From: Thermohalobaculum sp050330995
GTDB lineage: Bacteria > Pseudomonadota > Alphaproteobacteria > Rhodobacterales > Rhodobacteraceae
Direction: 5' to 3'
Length of the DNA: 64,000 bases
Assembly: GCA_050330995.1 (NCBI GenBank)
Contig: JBHJHI010000002.1
Span: 68,095 to 132,094 of the forward strand
Shown here: positions 52,091 to 59,838 of the stretch, one piece after another
Position numbering within the stretch: the stretch's first letter is position 1
How the letters are laid out: every line of letters begins with the position of its first letter
The notes under the pieces: model-generated
Database searches by the model: none
Seen by the model: the letters and a program-made list of their open reading frames with translations, nothing else
Told to the model about the DNA's origin: nothing
Program-made: the position numbers and the translations under genes

Positions 52091-52581
52091 CCCCCTCGCA
52101 TCGTGCGAGCGCGTCCATACTGTCCCACGCTCGGTCACATGCGTCATGGATCGTGTCCCGTCCTGGACCGGAAACGGATCATGACTGGTGGATCCCCGCT
52201 CCCGGTGTTCCTTCTGCTTCGAGGGCCGCGAGGGCGGCCCGCTCGTCGCCACCGCGCATGCCGCCCGAGGCCGCTGCGCGCAGGGACGGCGACCGGGGCG
52301 AGGCTTGGCCGGTCCGCCCTCGAAGGCGAGCGCCGTCGTTCGACGACGGCCGGGATCGAGGTGGCGGGGCCTTGCGCCTCGATGCCGGCAGAGTGATGAA
52401 CGGAATGCCTGCTGGTGCGTTAGCGACGATGTCTTGAAGTACTCGCTCTCGTCAGGCGAACGGCTGACTGGATTGTTCGGCTCCCTGTTGGAGGGGTGCT
52501 TCCCTTGACGGACGATTTTATTCCTCTTGACCTACTATTTTGACTTGGTTAAGGCTGGCGCAACGAACGAAAGAGGTATCC
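52091..52581. other. intergenic gap before the second VPLPA-CTERM gene
   Basis: About 490 bases. The first 300 are GC-rich and carry short frames I do not believe. The last 100 become AT-rich and contain two or three TTGAC-type words (52505, 52527, 52540), suggesting a promoter for the gene at 52582. No hairpin or RNA gene was recognised. Confidence 0.5.
52538..52554 (+). promoter_or_regulatory. CtrA-like box (TTTT-N7-TTAAGG)
   Basis: TTTT, seven bases, then TTAAGG ends about 28 bp before the second VPLPA-CTERM gene start. It is a weaker match to the CtrA consensus than the box at 39908. It overlaps the TTGAC-like promoter words. Confidence 0.22.
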
Positions 52582-53109
52582 ATGAAGTACGTAACTGCCG
52601 CCGTAGTCGCCTTCACATTTCTCGCGATCGAGGCGAAGGCCGTGACGCTCGATGAAAGCATCGACGGCGACGCCGGGGCGCTCGGCGCCAGCCGCGACGT
52701 CGGGACGCTGGCGACCGGCGCCAACACCTTCGTCGGCAGCGTCGATGGCGGCTCGTCGTTTGACGCTTCCGGTCCGGACGAGTTGGACTCCATCCGGTTC
52801 ACCTCCTCCGGCGGGTTCACCGCCGATGCGAGCGCATCGGGCGTAAGGCTGGTCCTCGCCCTTTTCGACGACTCCTCTTCGATCGTACAGTCGGCCAACA
52901 TCACGAACGGCTCGGAGACGGATATCTTCGGCGGCACCATCCCGGCAGGCATCTACCAGCTGAACCTGGTCCCGACGGGCAACAGCGGTCAGGCATCGTA
53001 CACGCTCACGCTGAACGAGAACGCCGGGGCCGTGGTGCCGCTTCCCCTGCCGGCGATGACCCTGCTGAGCGGCCTCGGCCTCTTCTGGGCCGTGCGCCGC
53101 CGCACCTGA
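52582..53109 (+). CDS. VPLPA-CTERM sorting domain protein (second)
   Basis: A 175-residue exported protein. A signal peptide (AAVVAFTFLAIEAKA) is followed by a Ser/Gly/Asp-rich beta domain (FTADASASGVRLVLALFDDSSS, GGTIPAGIYQLNLVPTGN) of the pre-peptidase or DVUA0089-like secreted type. The C-terminal tail is VPLPLPAMTLLSGLGLFWAVRRRT, the sorting signal. AAAGAGG precedes the ATG. It is unrelated in its central part to the protein at 39155. The role is unknown, possibly extracellular matrix. Confidence 0.87.
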   Translation: MKYVTAAVVAFTFLAIEAKAVTLDESIDGDAGALGASRDVGTLATGANTFVGSVDGGSSFDASGPDELDSIRFTSSGGFTADASASGVRLVLALFDDSSSIVQSANITNGSETDIFGGTIPAGIYQLNLVPTGNSGQASYTLTLNENAGAVVPLPLPAMTLLSGLGLFWAVRRRT

Positions 53110-53368
53110 TCCCTTCGACCCACGACGACGGGGCGCCGCCGCACCGGGCAACCGGTGCGCGCGAGCACCGGCTCGCATGACCGGGATGCCGGCCCGTCGT
53201 CCGTGGCGTCCGGCTCGGCTGCCATGCGTCGAGCCGGACACCACTCCGATCGGTTGGTAGGCGAGATCGTCCGGACGGGGCGTCTTTTGCGAGGCATACC
53301 GCCCCGGCCGGTACTTGCCGTGGGCGTCCGGGCTGCTAGCGTTCGGGCGTCCACGCGAGGGTCTTCGG

Positions 53369-54208
53369 ATGTTCGACATCGCCACCGTCTCCTACGATGC
53401 CCCCGATGCACCCGCCGCCTTCGCGCGGTCGCTGCGCGAGACCGGCTTCGCGGTGCTGACCGACCACCCCGTCTCGCCCGAGCGGATCGCCGCGTTCTAC
53501 GCGGCCTGGGGCGACTTCTTCGCCTCCGAGGAGAAGCATGCCTGGACGCGCGCGCCCGGCGCCGCCGCCGGCTACTTCCCGTTCCGCTCCGAGAACGCCA
53601 AGGACGCGGCACAGAAGGACCTGAAGGAGTTCTTCCACGTCTATCCCGGCGGTCCGGTGCCCGAGGCGCTGGCCGAGGAGACCCGCCGCCTCCACGCCGA
53701 TCTGACGGCGGTCGGCGAGCGGCTGCTCGGCTGGCTCCAGGCCGAGAGCCCGGCCGAGGTGACCGAGCGCCTCTCCGAGCCGCTGCCCGAGATGGTCAAG
53801 GGCTCCGGGCAGAACCTGCTGCGCGTGCTGCACTACCCCGCGCTCGACGCGGCGCCCGAGCCCGGCGCGGTCCGCGCGGCCGCGCACGGCGACATCAACC
53901 TGATCACCTGCCTGCTCTCGGGTTCGGAGCCCGGGCTGGAGGCGCGCGACACCAGGGGCGAGTGGCACGCCGTGCCCTGCGATCCGGGCATGATGGTGGT
54001 CAACGCCGGCGACATGCTGGAGATGGCGACGGGCGGGCACTACCCGGCGACCGTCCACCGCGTCGTCAACCCGGAGAGCGCCGACGGGCGCGCGCGCTTC
54101 TCCTCGCCGCTCTTCCTCCACCCCCGGCCCGAGGTCGAGCTCGAGCCCGGCACCACCGCGGACGACTTCCTGAACCAGCGCCTGCGCGAGATCGGCCTCA
54201 AGGCCTGA
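53369..54208 (+). CDS. isopenicillin-N-synthase-family 2-oxoglutarate/Fe(II) oxygenase
   Basis: A 279-residue double-stranded beta-helix oxygenase. The N-terminal part (FARSLRETGFAVLTDHPVS) is typical of the DIOX_N region. Iron ligands are His173 and Asp175 in AAHGDINLIT and His230 in ATVHRVVN. Arg243-x-Ser (RFSSPLF) would bind 2-oxoglutarate. It starts at ATG 53369 and lies 22 bases before the binding-protein gene of the nucleoside transporter, so it is the probable first gene of that operon. Substrate could be a nucleoside, purine or related compound; this is inferred from context. Confidence 0.88.
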   Translation: MFDIATVSYDAPDAPAAFARSLRETGFAVLTDHPVSPERIAAFYAAWGDFFASEEKHAWTRAPGAAAGYFPFRSENAKDAAQKDLKEFFHVYPGGPVPEALAEETRRLHADLTAVGERLLGWLQAESPAEVTERLSEPLPEMVKGSGQNLLRVLHYPALDAAPEPGAVRAAAHGDINLITCLLSGSEPGLEARDTRGEWHAVPCDPGMMVVNAGDMLEMATGGHYPATVHRVVNPESADGRARFSSPLFLHPRPEVELEPGTTADDFLNQRLREIGLKA

Positions 54209-54230
54209 GCGCGCCTACCGGAGAACACCG

Positions 54231-55238
54231 ATGTCCAAGACCCTGATCGCCGCCGGCGCGGCGCTGCTGGCCACGACGGCGCTCGCCCCCGCCGCGCTCG
54301 CCCAGGACTTCAAGCCCGCCGTGGTGTTCGACATGGGCGGCAAGTTCGACAAGTCCTTCAACGAAGGCACCTGGAACGGCGTCAAGCGCTTCATGGACGA
54401 GACCGGCACGGAGGTCATGGAGTTCGAGGTCACCAACCCGACCCAGCGCGAGCAGGCGATGCGCCGCATGGTCCGCCGCGGCGCGACCCTGGTGCTTGGC
54501 GTCGGCTTCGCCCAGGCCGACGCCATCGCGGCCGTCGCCGAGGACAACCCGGACGTGAACTTCGCCATCATCGACGTCTCGTGGCTCGAGGGCGAGAACA
54601 TCCGCCAGTACGCCTTCAAGGAGCATCAGGGCAGCTACCTCGTCGGCGTCGCCGCGGCGATGGCCTCCGAGACCGGCACGGTCGGCTTCGTCGGCGGCAT
54701 GGACATCCCCCTCATCCGCAAGTTCGCCTGCGGCTATGCCCAGGGCGTCAAGGACACCGACGCCGACGCCGAGGTGATCCGGAACATGACCGGCACCACG
54801 CCCGCGGCCTGGAACGACCCGACCAAGGGCGCCGAGATCGCGCAGAGCCAGATCGACCGCGGCGCCGACGTGATCTACCACGCCGCCGGCGGCACCGGCC
54901 TCGGCGTGATCCGCGCCGCCGCCGACGCGGACAAGTTCGCGATCGGCGTCGACAGCAACCAGAACGCGGTGGCGCCCGGTCACGTGCTCACCTCGATGGT
55001 CAAGCGCGTCGACGTCGCCGCCTACGACACCCTGACCGACGCCATGAGCGGCGAGTTCACTTCCGGAGTGAACATCCTCGGCCTCGCCGAGAACGGCGTC
55101 GACTGGGCGGTGGACGAGCACAACCGCCCCCTCCTGAGCGACGACACGATCGCCATGGTCGAGAACGCCAAGGAGCGCATCATCGCCGGCGAGATCGAGG
55201 TCCACGACTACGAGGAGACGGGCTCCTGCCCGTACTGA
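54231..55238 (+). CDS. BMP family ABC transporter substrate-binding lipoprotein/protein
   Basis: A 335-residue periplasmic binding protein with a signal peptide (LLATTALAPAALAQD). The mature start FKPAVVFDMGGKFDKSFNEGTW is the BMP/PnrA pattern. VGVAAAMASETGTVGFVGGMDIPLIRKFACGYAQG and VIYHAAGGTGLGVIRAA, then GVDSNQN, complete the nucleoside-binding fold. CGGAGAAC precedes the ATG. It binds nucleosides for the ATPase and two permeases encoded downstream. No lipobox is present. Confidence 0.93.
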   Translation: MSKTLIAAGAALLATTALAPAALAQDFKPAVVFDMGGKFDKSFNEGTWNGVKRFMDETGTEVMEFEVTNPTQREQAMRRMVRRGATLVLGVGFAQADAIAAVAEDNPDVNFAIIDVSWLEGENIRQYAFKEHQGSYLVGVAAAMASETGTVGFVGGMDIPLIRKFACGYAQGVKDTDADAEVIRNMTGTTPAAWNDPTKGAEIAQSQIDRGADVIYHAAGGTGLGVIRAAADADKFAIGVDSNQNAVAPGHVLTSMVKRVDVAAYDTLTDAMSGEFTSGVNILGLAENGVDWAVDEHNRPLLSDDTIAMVENAKERIIAGEIEVHDYEETGSCPY

Positions 55239-55705
55239 GCGACGGCGCGACTGAGGCGACGCGGGGCTTTCGCGTCCGCGCCCTCGGCGAGATCGCGATC
55301 TGCTGCGCCGATCTCGACGCCATGGAACGCTTCTACGCGGAGGTGATCGGTCTCGATCGTCTCGCCCGGCGTGACGGCGGCATCGTGTTCTTCCGCATCG
55401 GAGAGGGCCACGCCGGGCACACTACCGTGCTCGCGCTGTTCGGCCCCGATGCCGTCGTGCGTCCGGGACTGCATCCGACCGGTCGCGTTCCGGCGACCGG
55501 GGCGGGCTCGTCGCTGCACCATCTCGCGCTGACGCTCGGCTGGGACGAGCAGGCGCGCGCGATCGACTGGTACGAGCGGGTCGGCCGACCCTATCGTATC
55601 GAGCGGTTCGACTGGATCGGCTGGCGCGGCGTGTTCACCGAGGACCCCGAGGGCAACACCGTCGAACTGGTCGCCGCCGATCCCGACTGGCGGGCGCCCG
55701 CATGA
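55235..55705 (+). CDS. VOC family (glyoxalase-like) protein inside the transporter operon
   Basis: About 156 residues of a single-domain VOC fold: LGEIAICCADLDAMERFYAEVIGLDRLARRDGG, then LHHLALTLGWDEQARAIDWYERVG and FTEDPEGNTVELVAADPDW. The end overlaps the ATPase start (ATGA, 55702). The start is unclear. No ATG, GTG or TTG precedes the first conserved strand. The best candidate is CTG 55235, overlapping the binding-protein stop as CTGA. The first in-frame ATG (55322) would remove part of the domain. Metal ligands and substrate are unknown. Confidence 0.75.
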   Translation: MSDGATEATRGFRVRALGEIAICCADLDAMERFYAEVIGLDRLARRDGGIVFFRIGEGHAGHTTVLALFGPDAVVRPGLHPTGRVPATGAGSSLHHLALTLGWDEQARAIDWYERVGRPYRIERFDWIGWRGVFTEDPEGNTVELVAADPDWRAPA

Positions 55706-57300
55706 GCGCCCCGGCGGTTCGCCTGAGCGGCATCACCAAGCGCTTCGGCCCGGTCACCGCCAACGACGACGTCGATCTGCGCGTGGAGCCCGGCTCGATC
55801 CACGGCATCGTCGGCGAGAACGGGGCGGGCAAGTCGACGCTGGTCTCGATCCTCTACGGCTTCTACCAGGCCGACGCGGGCACGATCGAGGTGGACGGCC
55901 GGCCCGTGACCATCGCGTCGAGCGCGGACGCCATCGCCCTCGGCATCGGCATGGTGCATCAGCACTTCATGCTGGTGGCGAGCTTCACGGTGCTCGAGAA
56001 CGTGATGCTGGGCGCCGAGGGCGGCTTTCGCCTGCGCGACGGCCGGCAGGCCACGCGCGCGGCGCTGGCGGGCCTCGCGCGCGACTACGGCCTCGACGTC
56101 GACCCCGACGCCCTGACGGGCGAGCTGCCAGTCGGCCTGCAGCAGCGCGTCGAGATCGTGAAGGCGCTGCGCCGCGGCGCGCGCGTGCTGATCCTCGACG
56201 AGCCCACGGGCGTGCTGACGCCGCAGGAGACCGACCGCTTCTTCGACATCCTGCGCGCGCTCAGGCGCGAGGGCGTCGCCGTGGTGCTGATCACCCACAA
56301 GCTGCGCGAGGTCATGGCCGTCTGCGACCGCGTCTCGGTGATGCGCCAGGGCCGGATGGTCGCCCATCGCGACATCGCCGAGACGAGCCGCGAGGAGCTG
56401 GCGAGCCTGATGGTCGGGCGCGACGTGGCGCTGGAGGTCGAGCGCGTCGCCCCCGAGCGCGGCGCGCCGGCGCTGGTGGCCGAGGGGCTCGGCTGGCGCG
56501 ACGCGCGCGGCGTGGCGCGGCTCTCGGACGTGTCCCTCGCCGTCGCGGCCGGCGAGATCCTGGGCGTCGCGGGTGTTGCCGGCAACGGGCAGTCCGAGCT
56601 TCTGGACGTCCTCGCCGGGATCGAGGCGGTGCAGGAGGGGCGTCTCCGCCTCGGCGAGCGCGTGATCGACCGCGCGCATCCCGCGGACCCGGCCGAGATG
56701 CGTCGTCTCGGCCTCGCCCACGTCCCCGAGGACCGCCACCGTCGCGCGCTGGTGCTGCCCTTCGACGCGCGCGAGAACGCGGTCTTCGGCTACCACGACG
56801 GCCCGGAGGCGGGGCAGGGGCGCTGGCTTTCCCCGCGCGCCATGCTGGCGCGTTGCCAGCGGCTGATGACCGACTACGACGTCCGCCCCGTGGCGCCGCG
56901 CGACCGGATCGCCGGCTTCTCGGGAGGCAACCAGCAGAAGCTGGTGCTCGCGCGCGAGATGGAGGCGGCGCCCGCCGTGCTGCTGGTCGGCCAGCCGACC
57001 CGCGGGGTCGACATCGGCGGCATCCAGGCGATCCACAAGCGGATCGTGGCGATGAAGAAGGCGGGCGCGGCGATCCTGCTGGTCTCCGTGGAACTCGACG
57101 AGATCATGGCCCTCGCCGACCGGATCGTGGTGATGAACGCCGGGCGGATCGTCGGCGAGGTCGCGCGCGAGGACGCCGACCGCGCCGCGCTCGGCCGGCT
57201 GATGGGCGGCGGCGGGGCCGAGACGCCGCCCGAGCCGGCGGGCCGGCCCGCAGCGGAGACGTCGCCCGAGACCGAGGCCGCCCTGGGAGCCGGGCGATGA
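55702..57300 (+). CDS. nucleoside ABC transporter ATP-binding protein (two ATPase domains)
   Basis: A 532-residue tandem ATPase of the sugar/nucleoside (RbsA/YufO/NupA) type. Domain one has Walker A GENGAGKST, signature-like LPVGLQQRVEIVKAL and Walker B VLILDEPTGVLTPQE. Domain two has the degenerate Walker A GVAGNGQSEL usual for this group, a good signature FSGGNQQKLVLAREM, and QPTRGVDIGG. The start overlaps the VOC gene stop and the end overlaps the next permease (ATGA, 57297-57300). It powers the permease pair that follows. Confidence 0.95.
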   Translation: MSAPAVRLSGITKRFGPVTANDDVDLRVEPGSIHGIVGENGAGKSTLVSILYGFYQADAGTIEVDGRPVTIASSADAIALGIGMVHQHFMLVASFTVLENVMLGAEGGFRLRDGRQATRAALAGLARDYGLDVDPDALTGELPVGLQQRVEIVKALRRGARVLILDEPTGVLTPQETDRFFDILRALRREGVAVVLITHKLREVMAVCDRVSVMRQGRMVAHRDIAETSREELASLMVGRDVALEVERVAPERGAPALVAEGLGWRDARGVARLSDVSLAVAAGEILGVAGVAGNGQSELLDVLAGIEAVQEGRLRLGERVIDRAHPADPAEMRRLGLAHVPEDRHRRALVLPFDARENAVFGYHDGPEAGQGRWLSPRAMLARCQRLMTDYDVRPVAPRDRIAGFSGGNQQKLVLAREMEAAPAVLLVGQPTRGVDIGGIQAIHKRIVAMKKAGAAILLVSVELDEIMALADRIVVMNAGRIVGEVAREDADRAALGRLMGGGGAETPPEPAGRPAAETSPETEAALGAGR

Positions 57301-58376
57301 GCCGCCTGCCGGCCTGGGTCGACGTCGGGCTGATCCCGGTCCTGAACCTGACGCTTGCGCTCGCGGTCGCGGGCGTCGTGATCGCGCTCGTGGGCGAGGA
57401 CCCGCTCGCGGCGCTCTCGGTGATGATCGACGGCGCCTTCGTCTACCCCGGCAGCCTCGGCTACACGCTGCACTACGCCACCAACTTCGTCTTCACCGGC
57501 CTCGCCGTGGCGGTCGCCTTCCAGGCGCGGCTGTTCAACATCGGCGCCGAGGGGCAGGCGGCGATCGCGGGCGTCGCGGCCGCCGCCGTCGCGCTCGCGC
57601 TCGGGCCGTGGCTCTGGGGGATCGTGGCGATCCCGCTCGCGATCGTCGCGGCGGCGGCGGGCGGCGCGCTCTGGGCGGCGGTGCCGGGATGGCTCCAGGC
57701 CTATCGCGGCAGCCACATCGTCATCACCACCATCATGTTCAACTTCATCGCCGCGGGCGTCGTGGTGGCCCTCGTCTCGGGGCCGATGAAGCGCGAGGGG
57801 CAGGCCGCGCCCAAGACCGCCGAGATCGCCGACAGCGCGCGTCTGCCCTTCGTCCACGACCTCGCCGCCGGGATCGGGCTGGAGGCCGGGCGCTCGCCCT
57901 TGAACCTCGCCTTCGTGCTGGCGCTGCTGGTCGCCTTCGGCGTCTGGGTCCTGGTCTGGCGCACCCGCTGGGGCTTCGCGCTGCGGGCCATGGGCCAGTC
58001 GGAGCCCGCGGCGGTCTACGCCGGCATCCCCGTGAGGCGGCTGACCGTGCAGGCGATGGCGGTCTCGGGCGCGCTCGCGGGGCTGATGGCGGTTAACGAG
58101 GTGGTCGGCGCACAGGGCGAGGTGGTGATCGACTTCACCGCCGGCTACGGCTTCACCGGCATCGCGGTCGCCCTGATGGGCCGCGCCCACCCGGTCGGGG
58201 TCGTGCTCGCGGCCCTCCTGTTCGGCGCGCTGTTCCAGGGCGGCGCCGAGCTGGATTTCGAGTTCCAGACCATCACCCGCGAGATGGTGCTGCTGGTGCA
58301 GGGGCTCATCATCCTGTTCTCGGGCGCGCTGGCGCTCCTGTTCGTGCCGGCGCTGACGCGGCTCCTGGGGCGCTGA
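57297..58376 (+). CDS. nucleoside ABC transporter permease (YufP/NupB-like)
   Basis: A 359-residue membrane protein with about nine hydrophobic segments. Family marks are FNIGAEGQAAIAGV, SHIVITTIMFNFIA, and in the second half LRAMGQSEPAAVYAGIPV, GYGFTGIAVALMGRAHPVGV. It belongs to the BPD_transp_2 class. It overlaps the ATPase gene by four bases and is followed one base later by the second permease, so all are one operon. Confidence 0.95.
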   Translation: MSRLPAWVDVGLIPVLNLTLALAVAGVVIALVGEDPLAALSVMIDGAFVYPGSLGYTLHYATNFVFTGLAVAVAFQARLFNIGAEGQAAIAGVAAAAVALALGPWLWGIVAIPLAIVAAAAGGALWAAVPGWLQAYRGSHIVITTIMFNFIAAGVVVALVSGPMKREGQAAPKTAEIADSARLPFVHDLAAGIGLEAGRSPLNLAFVLALLVAFGVWVLVWRTRWGFALRAMGQSEPAAVYAGIPVRRLTVQAMAVSGALAGLMAVNEVVGAQGEVVIDFTAGYGFTGIAVALMGRAHPVGVVLAALLFGALFQGGAELDFEFQTITREMVLLVQGLIILFSGALALLFVPALTRLLGR

Positions 58377-58377
58377 G

Positions 58378-59343
58378 ATGCTGCTCGACACGCTGCTCCT
58401 GCTCGACAGCACGCTGCGCCTCGCGACGCCGCTGATCCTCTGCGCCATGGCCGGGCTGATCTCCGAGCGGGCGGGCGTGATCGACATCGGGCTCGAGGGC
58501 AAGCTGCTCGCCGGCGCCTTCGCTGCCGCGGCTGTCGCGGCGCTGACCGGCTCGCCCTGGATCGGGCTCCTGGCCGCGATCGCGGTCGCCGTCGCCATGG
58601 CGGCGCTGCACGGCTTCGCCTGCATCACCCATCGCGGCGAGCAGATCGTCTCGGGCGTCGCCATCAACATCCTGGCCTCCGGCGCGACGGTGGTCGCGGG
58701 TATCGCGCTGTTCCGCCAGGGCGGGCAGACGCCCTCGCTCGCCACGGAGGAACGCTTCGCCCGGCTCGACTGGCCGCTCTCGGAGACGCTCGCGGGCGTG
58801 CCCGTGCTCGGGCCGGTCTACGCCGAACTCGTCTCCGGCCACGCGTTGCCGGTCTATCTCGCGCTCGCCGCCGTGCCGGCGGTCTGGTGGCTGCTCTGGC
58901 GCACCCGCTTCGGGCTGCGCCTGCGCGCGATCGGCGAGATGCCCGCGGCCGTGGACAGCGCCGGCATTGAGGTCGAGGCGATGCGCTACCGCGCCGTGCT
59001 GATCGCGGGCGTGCTCTGCGGCATCGCGGGGGCCTATCTCTCGACCGCGCACGGCGCGGGCTTCGTGCGCGAGATGTCCGCCGGAAAGGGCTACATCGCG
59101 CTCGCCGCCATGATCATGGGCCGCTGGCGGCCGGGGCTGGTGCTGATCGCCTGCCTGGTGTTCGGCGCGCTGGAGGCCGGGGCCGCGCGGCTCCAGGGCG
59201 TGTCGCTGCCGCTGTTCGGCGAGGTGCCTCTGGAGCTGGTCCTGGTGCTGCCCTACCTCGCCACCGTCCTCCTGCTCGCCGGCTTCTTCGGCCGCGCCCG
59301 CCCGCCCCGCGCGCTCGGCGTGCCTTACGTGAAGGAGCGCTGA
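58378..59343 (+). CDS. nucleoside ABC transporter permease (YufQ/NupC-like)
   Basis: A 321-residue membrane protein of the BPD_transp_2 class: LISERAGVIDIGLEGKLLAGAFAAAAV, GEQIVSGVAINILASG, LRAIGEMPAAVDSAGIEVEAMRY and GKGYIALAAMIMGRWRPGL. It pairs with the preceding permease to form the channel. The ATG begins one base after the previous stop, and the cytidine deaminase gene follows one base after its own stop. Confidence 0.95.
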   Translation: MLLDTLLLLDSTLRLATPLILCAMAGLISERAGVIDIGLEGKLLAGAFAAAAVAALTGSPWIGLLAAIAVAVAMAALHGFACITHRGEQIVSGVAINILASGATVVAGIALFRQGGQTPSLATEERFARLDWPLSETLAGVPVLGPVYAELVSGHALPVYLALAAVPAVWWLLWRTRFGLRLRAIGEMPAAVDSAGIEVEAMRYRAVLIAGVLCGIAGAYLSTAHGAGFVREMSAGKGYIALAAMIMGRWRPGLVLIACLVFGALEAGAARLQGVSLPLFGEVPLELVLVLPYLATVLLLAGFFGRARPPRALGVPYVKER

Positions 59344-59344
59344 G

Positions 59345-59764
59345 GTGGCGCCGGAGCCCCCTCGCGACGAGGCCGAAGCCGCGCTCATGGCCGCCGCTCT
59401 CGCCGTCCGCGCCTCTGCCTACGCCCCCTATTCCGGCTTCGCCGTCGGCGCGGCGGTGCGCGACGCCGAGGGACGGGTCCACGCCGGCTGCAACGTCGAG
59501 AACGCGGCCTATCCCCAGGGCCAGTGCGCCGAGGCGAGCGCGCTCGGCGTGATGGTCGCCTCGGGCGGCCGGCGGGTCGTGGCCGTCGCGGTCGCCGGCC
59601 CCGACGGCGTGCGCTGCACGCCCTGCGGCGGCTGCCGCCAGCGGCTGTCCGAGTTCGCCGCCGCCGAGGTGCCGGTGCTGGTCTGCACGCCCTCGGGTAT
59701 CGAGGGCCGCTTCACGCTGGGCGAGCTGCTGCCGCACGGCTTCGGACCCACCGCGCTTGGCTGA
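59345..59764 (+). CDS. cdd: cytidine deaminase
   Basis: A 139-residue homotetrameric-type deaminase: YAPYSGFAVGAAV, the substrate loop GCNVENAAYPQGQCAEASAL (zinc Cys61 and catalytic Glu63), and PCGGCRQRL (zinc Cys94 and Cys97). It converts cytidine and deoxycytidine to uridine forms. GTG 59345 starts one base after the permease stop, closing the nucleoside uptake operon. That supports nucleosides as the transporter substrate. The last codons lie in the first copy of a 28-bp tandem repeat. Confidence 0.95.
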   Translation: MAPEPPRDEAEAALMAAALAVRASAYAPYSGFAVGAAVRDAEGRVHAGCNVENAAYPQGQCAEASALGVMVASGGRRVVAVAVAGPDGVRCTPCGGCRQRLSEFAAAEVPVLVCTPSGIEGRFTLGELLPHGFGPTALG

Positions 59765-59834
59765 GCGCCAACTGGTCACCGCGCTCGGCTGAATGCCGAC
59801 TGGCCACTAGGCTCGGCCGAGCGCCGAGGGGCCG
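59751..59834 (+). repeat. three imperfect 28-bp tandem repeats
   Basis: The copies are 59751-59778, 59779-59806 and 59807-59834. Each contains the core CTyGGCyGArygCCrA or a close variant (CTTGGCTGAGCGCCAA, CTCGGCTGAATGCCGA, CTCGGCCGAGCGCCGA). Copy one covers the end of cdd and its stop; copy three ends just before the decarboxylase stop. Confidence 0.75.
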
Positions 59835-59838
59835 GGCG

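Noticed and set aside
52188..52508. ORF of about 100 codons before the second VPLPA-CTERM gene
   Set aside because: Its composition looks random, there is no ribosome site, and it ends in the promoter-like AT-rich stretch.
59751..59834. CRISPR array
   Set aside because: The 28-bp units are contiguous, without spacers, imperfect, and only three. No cas genes are present.
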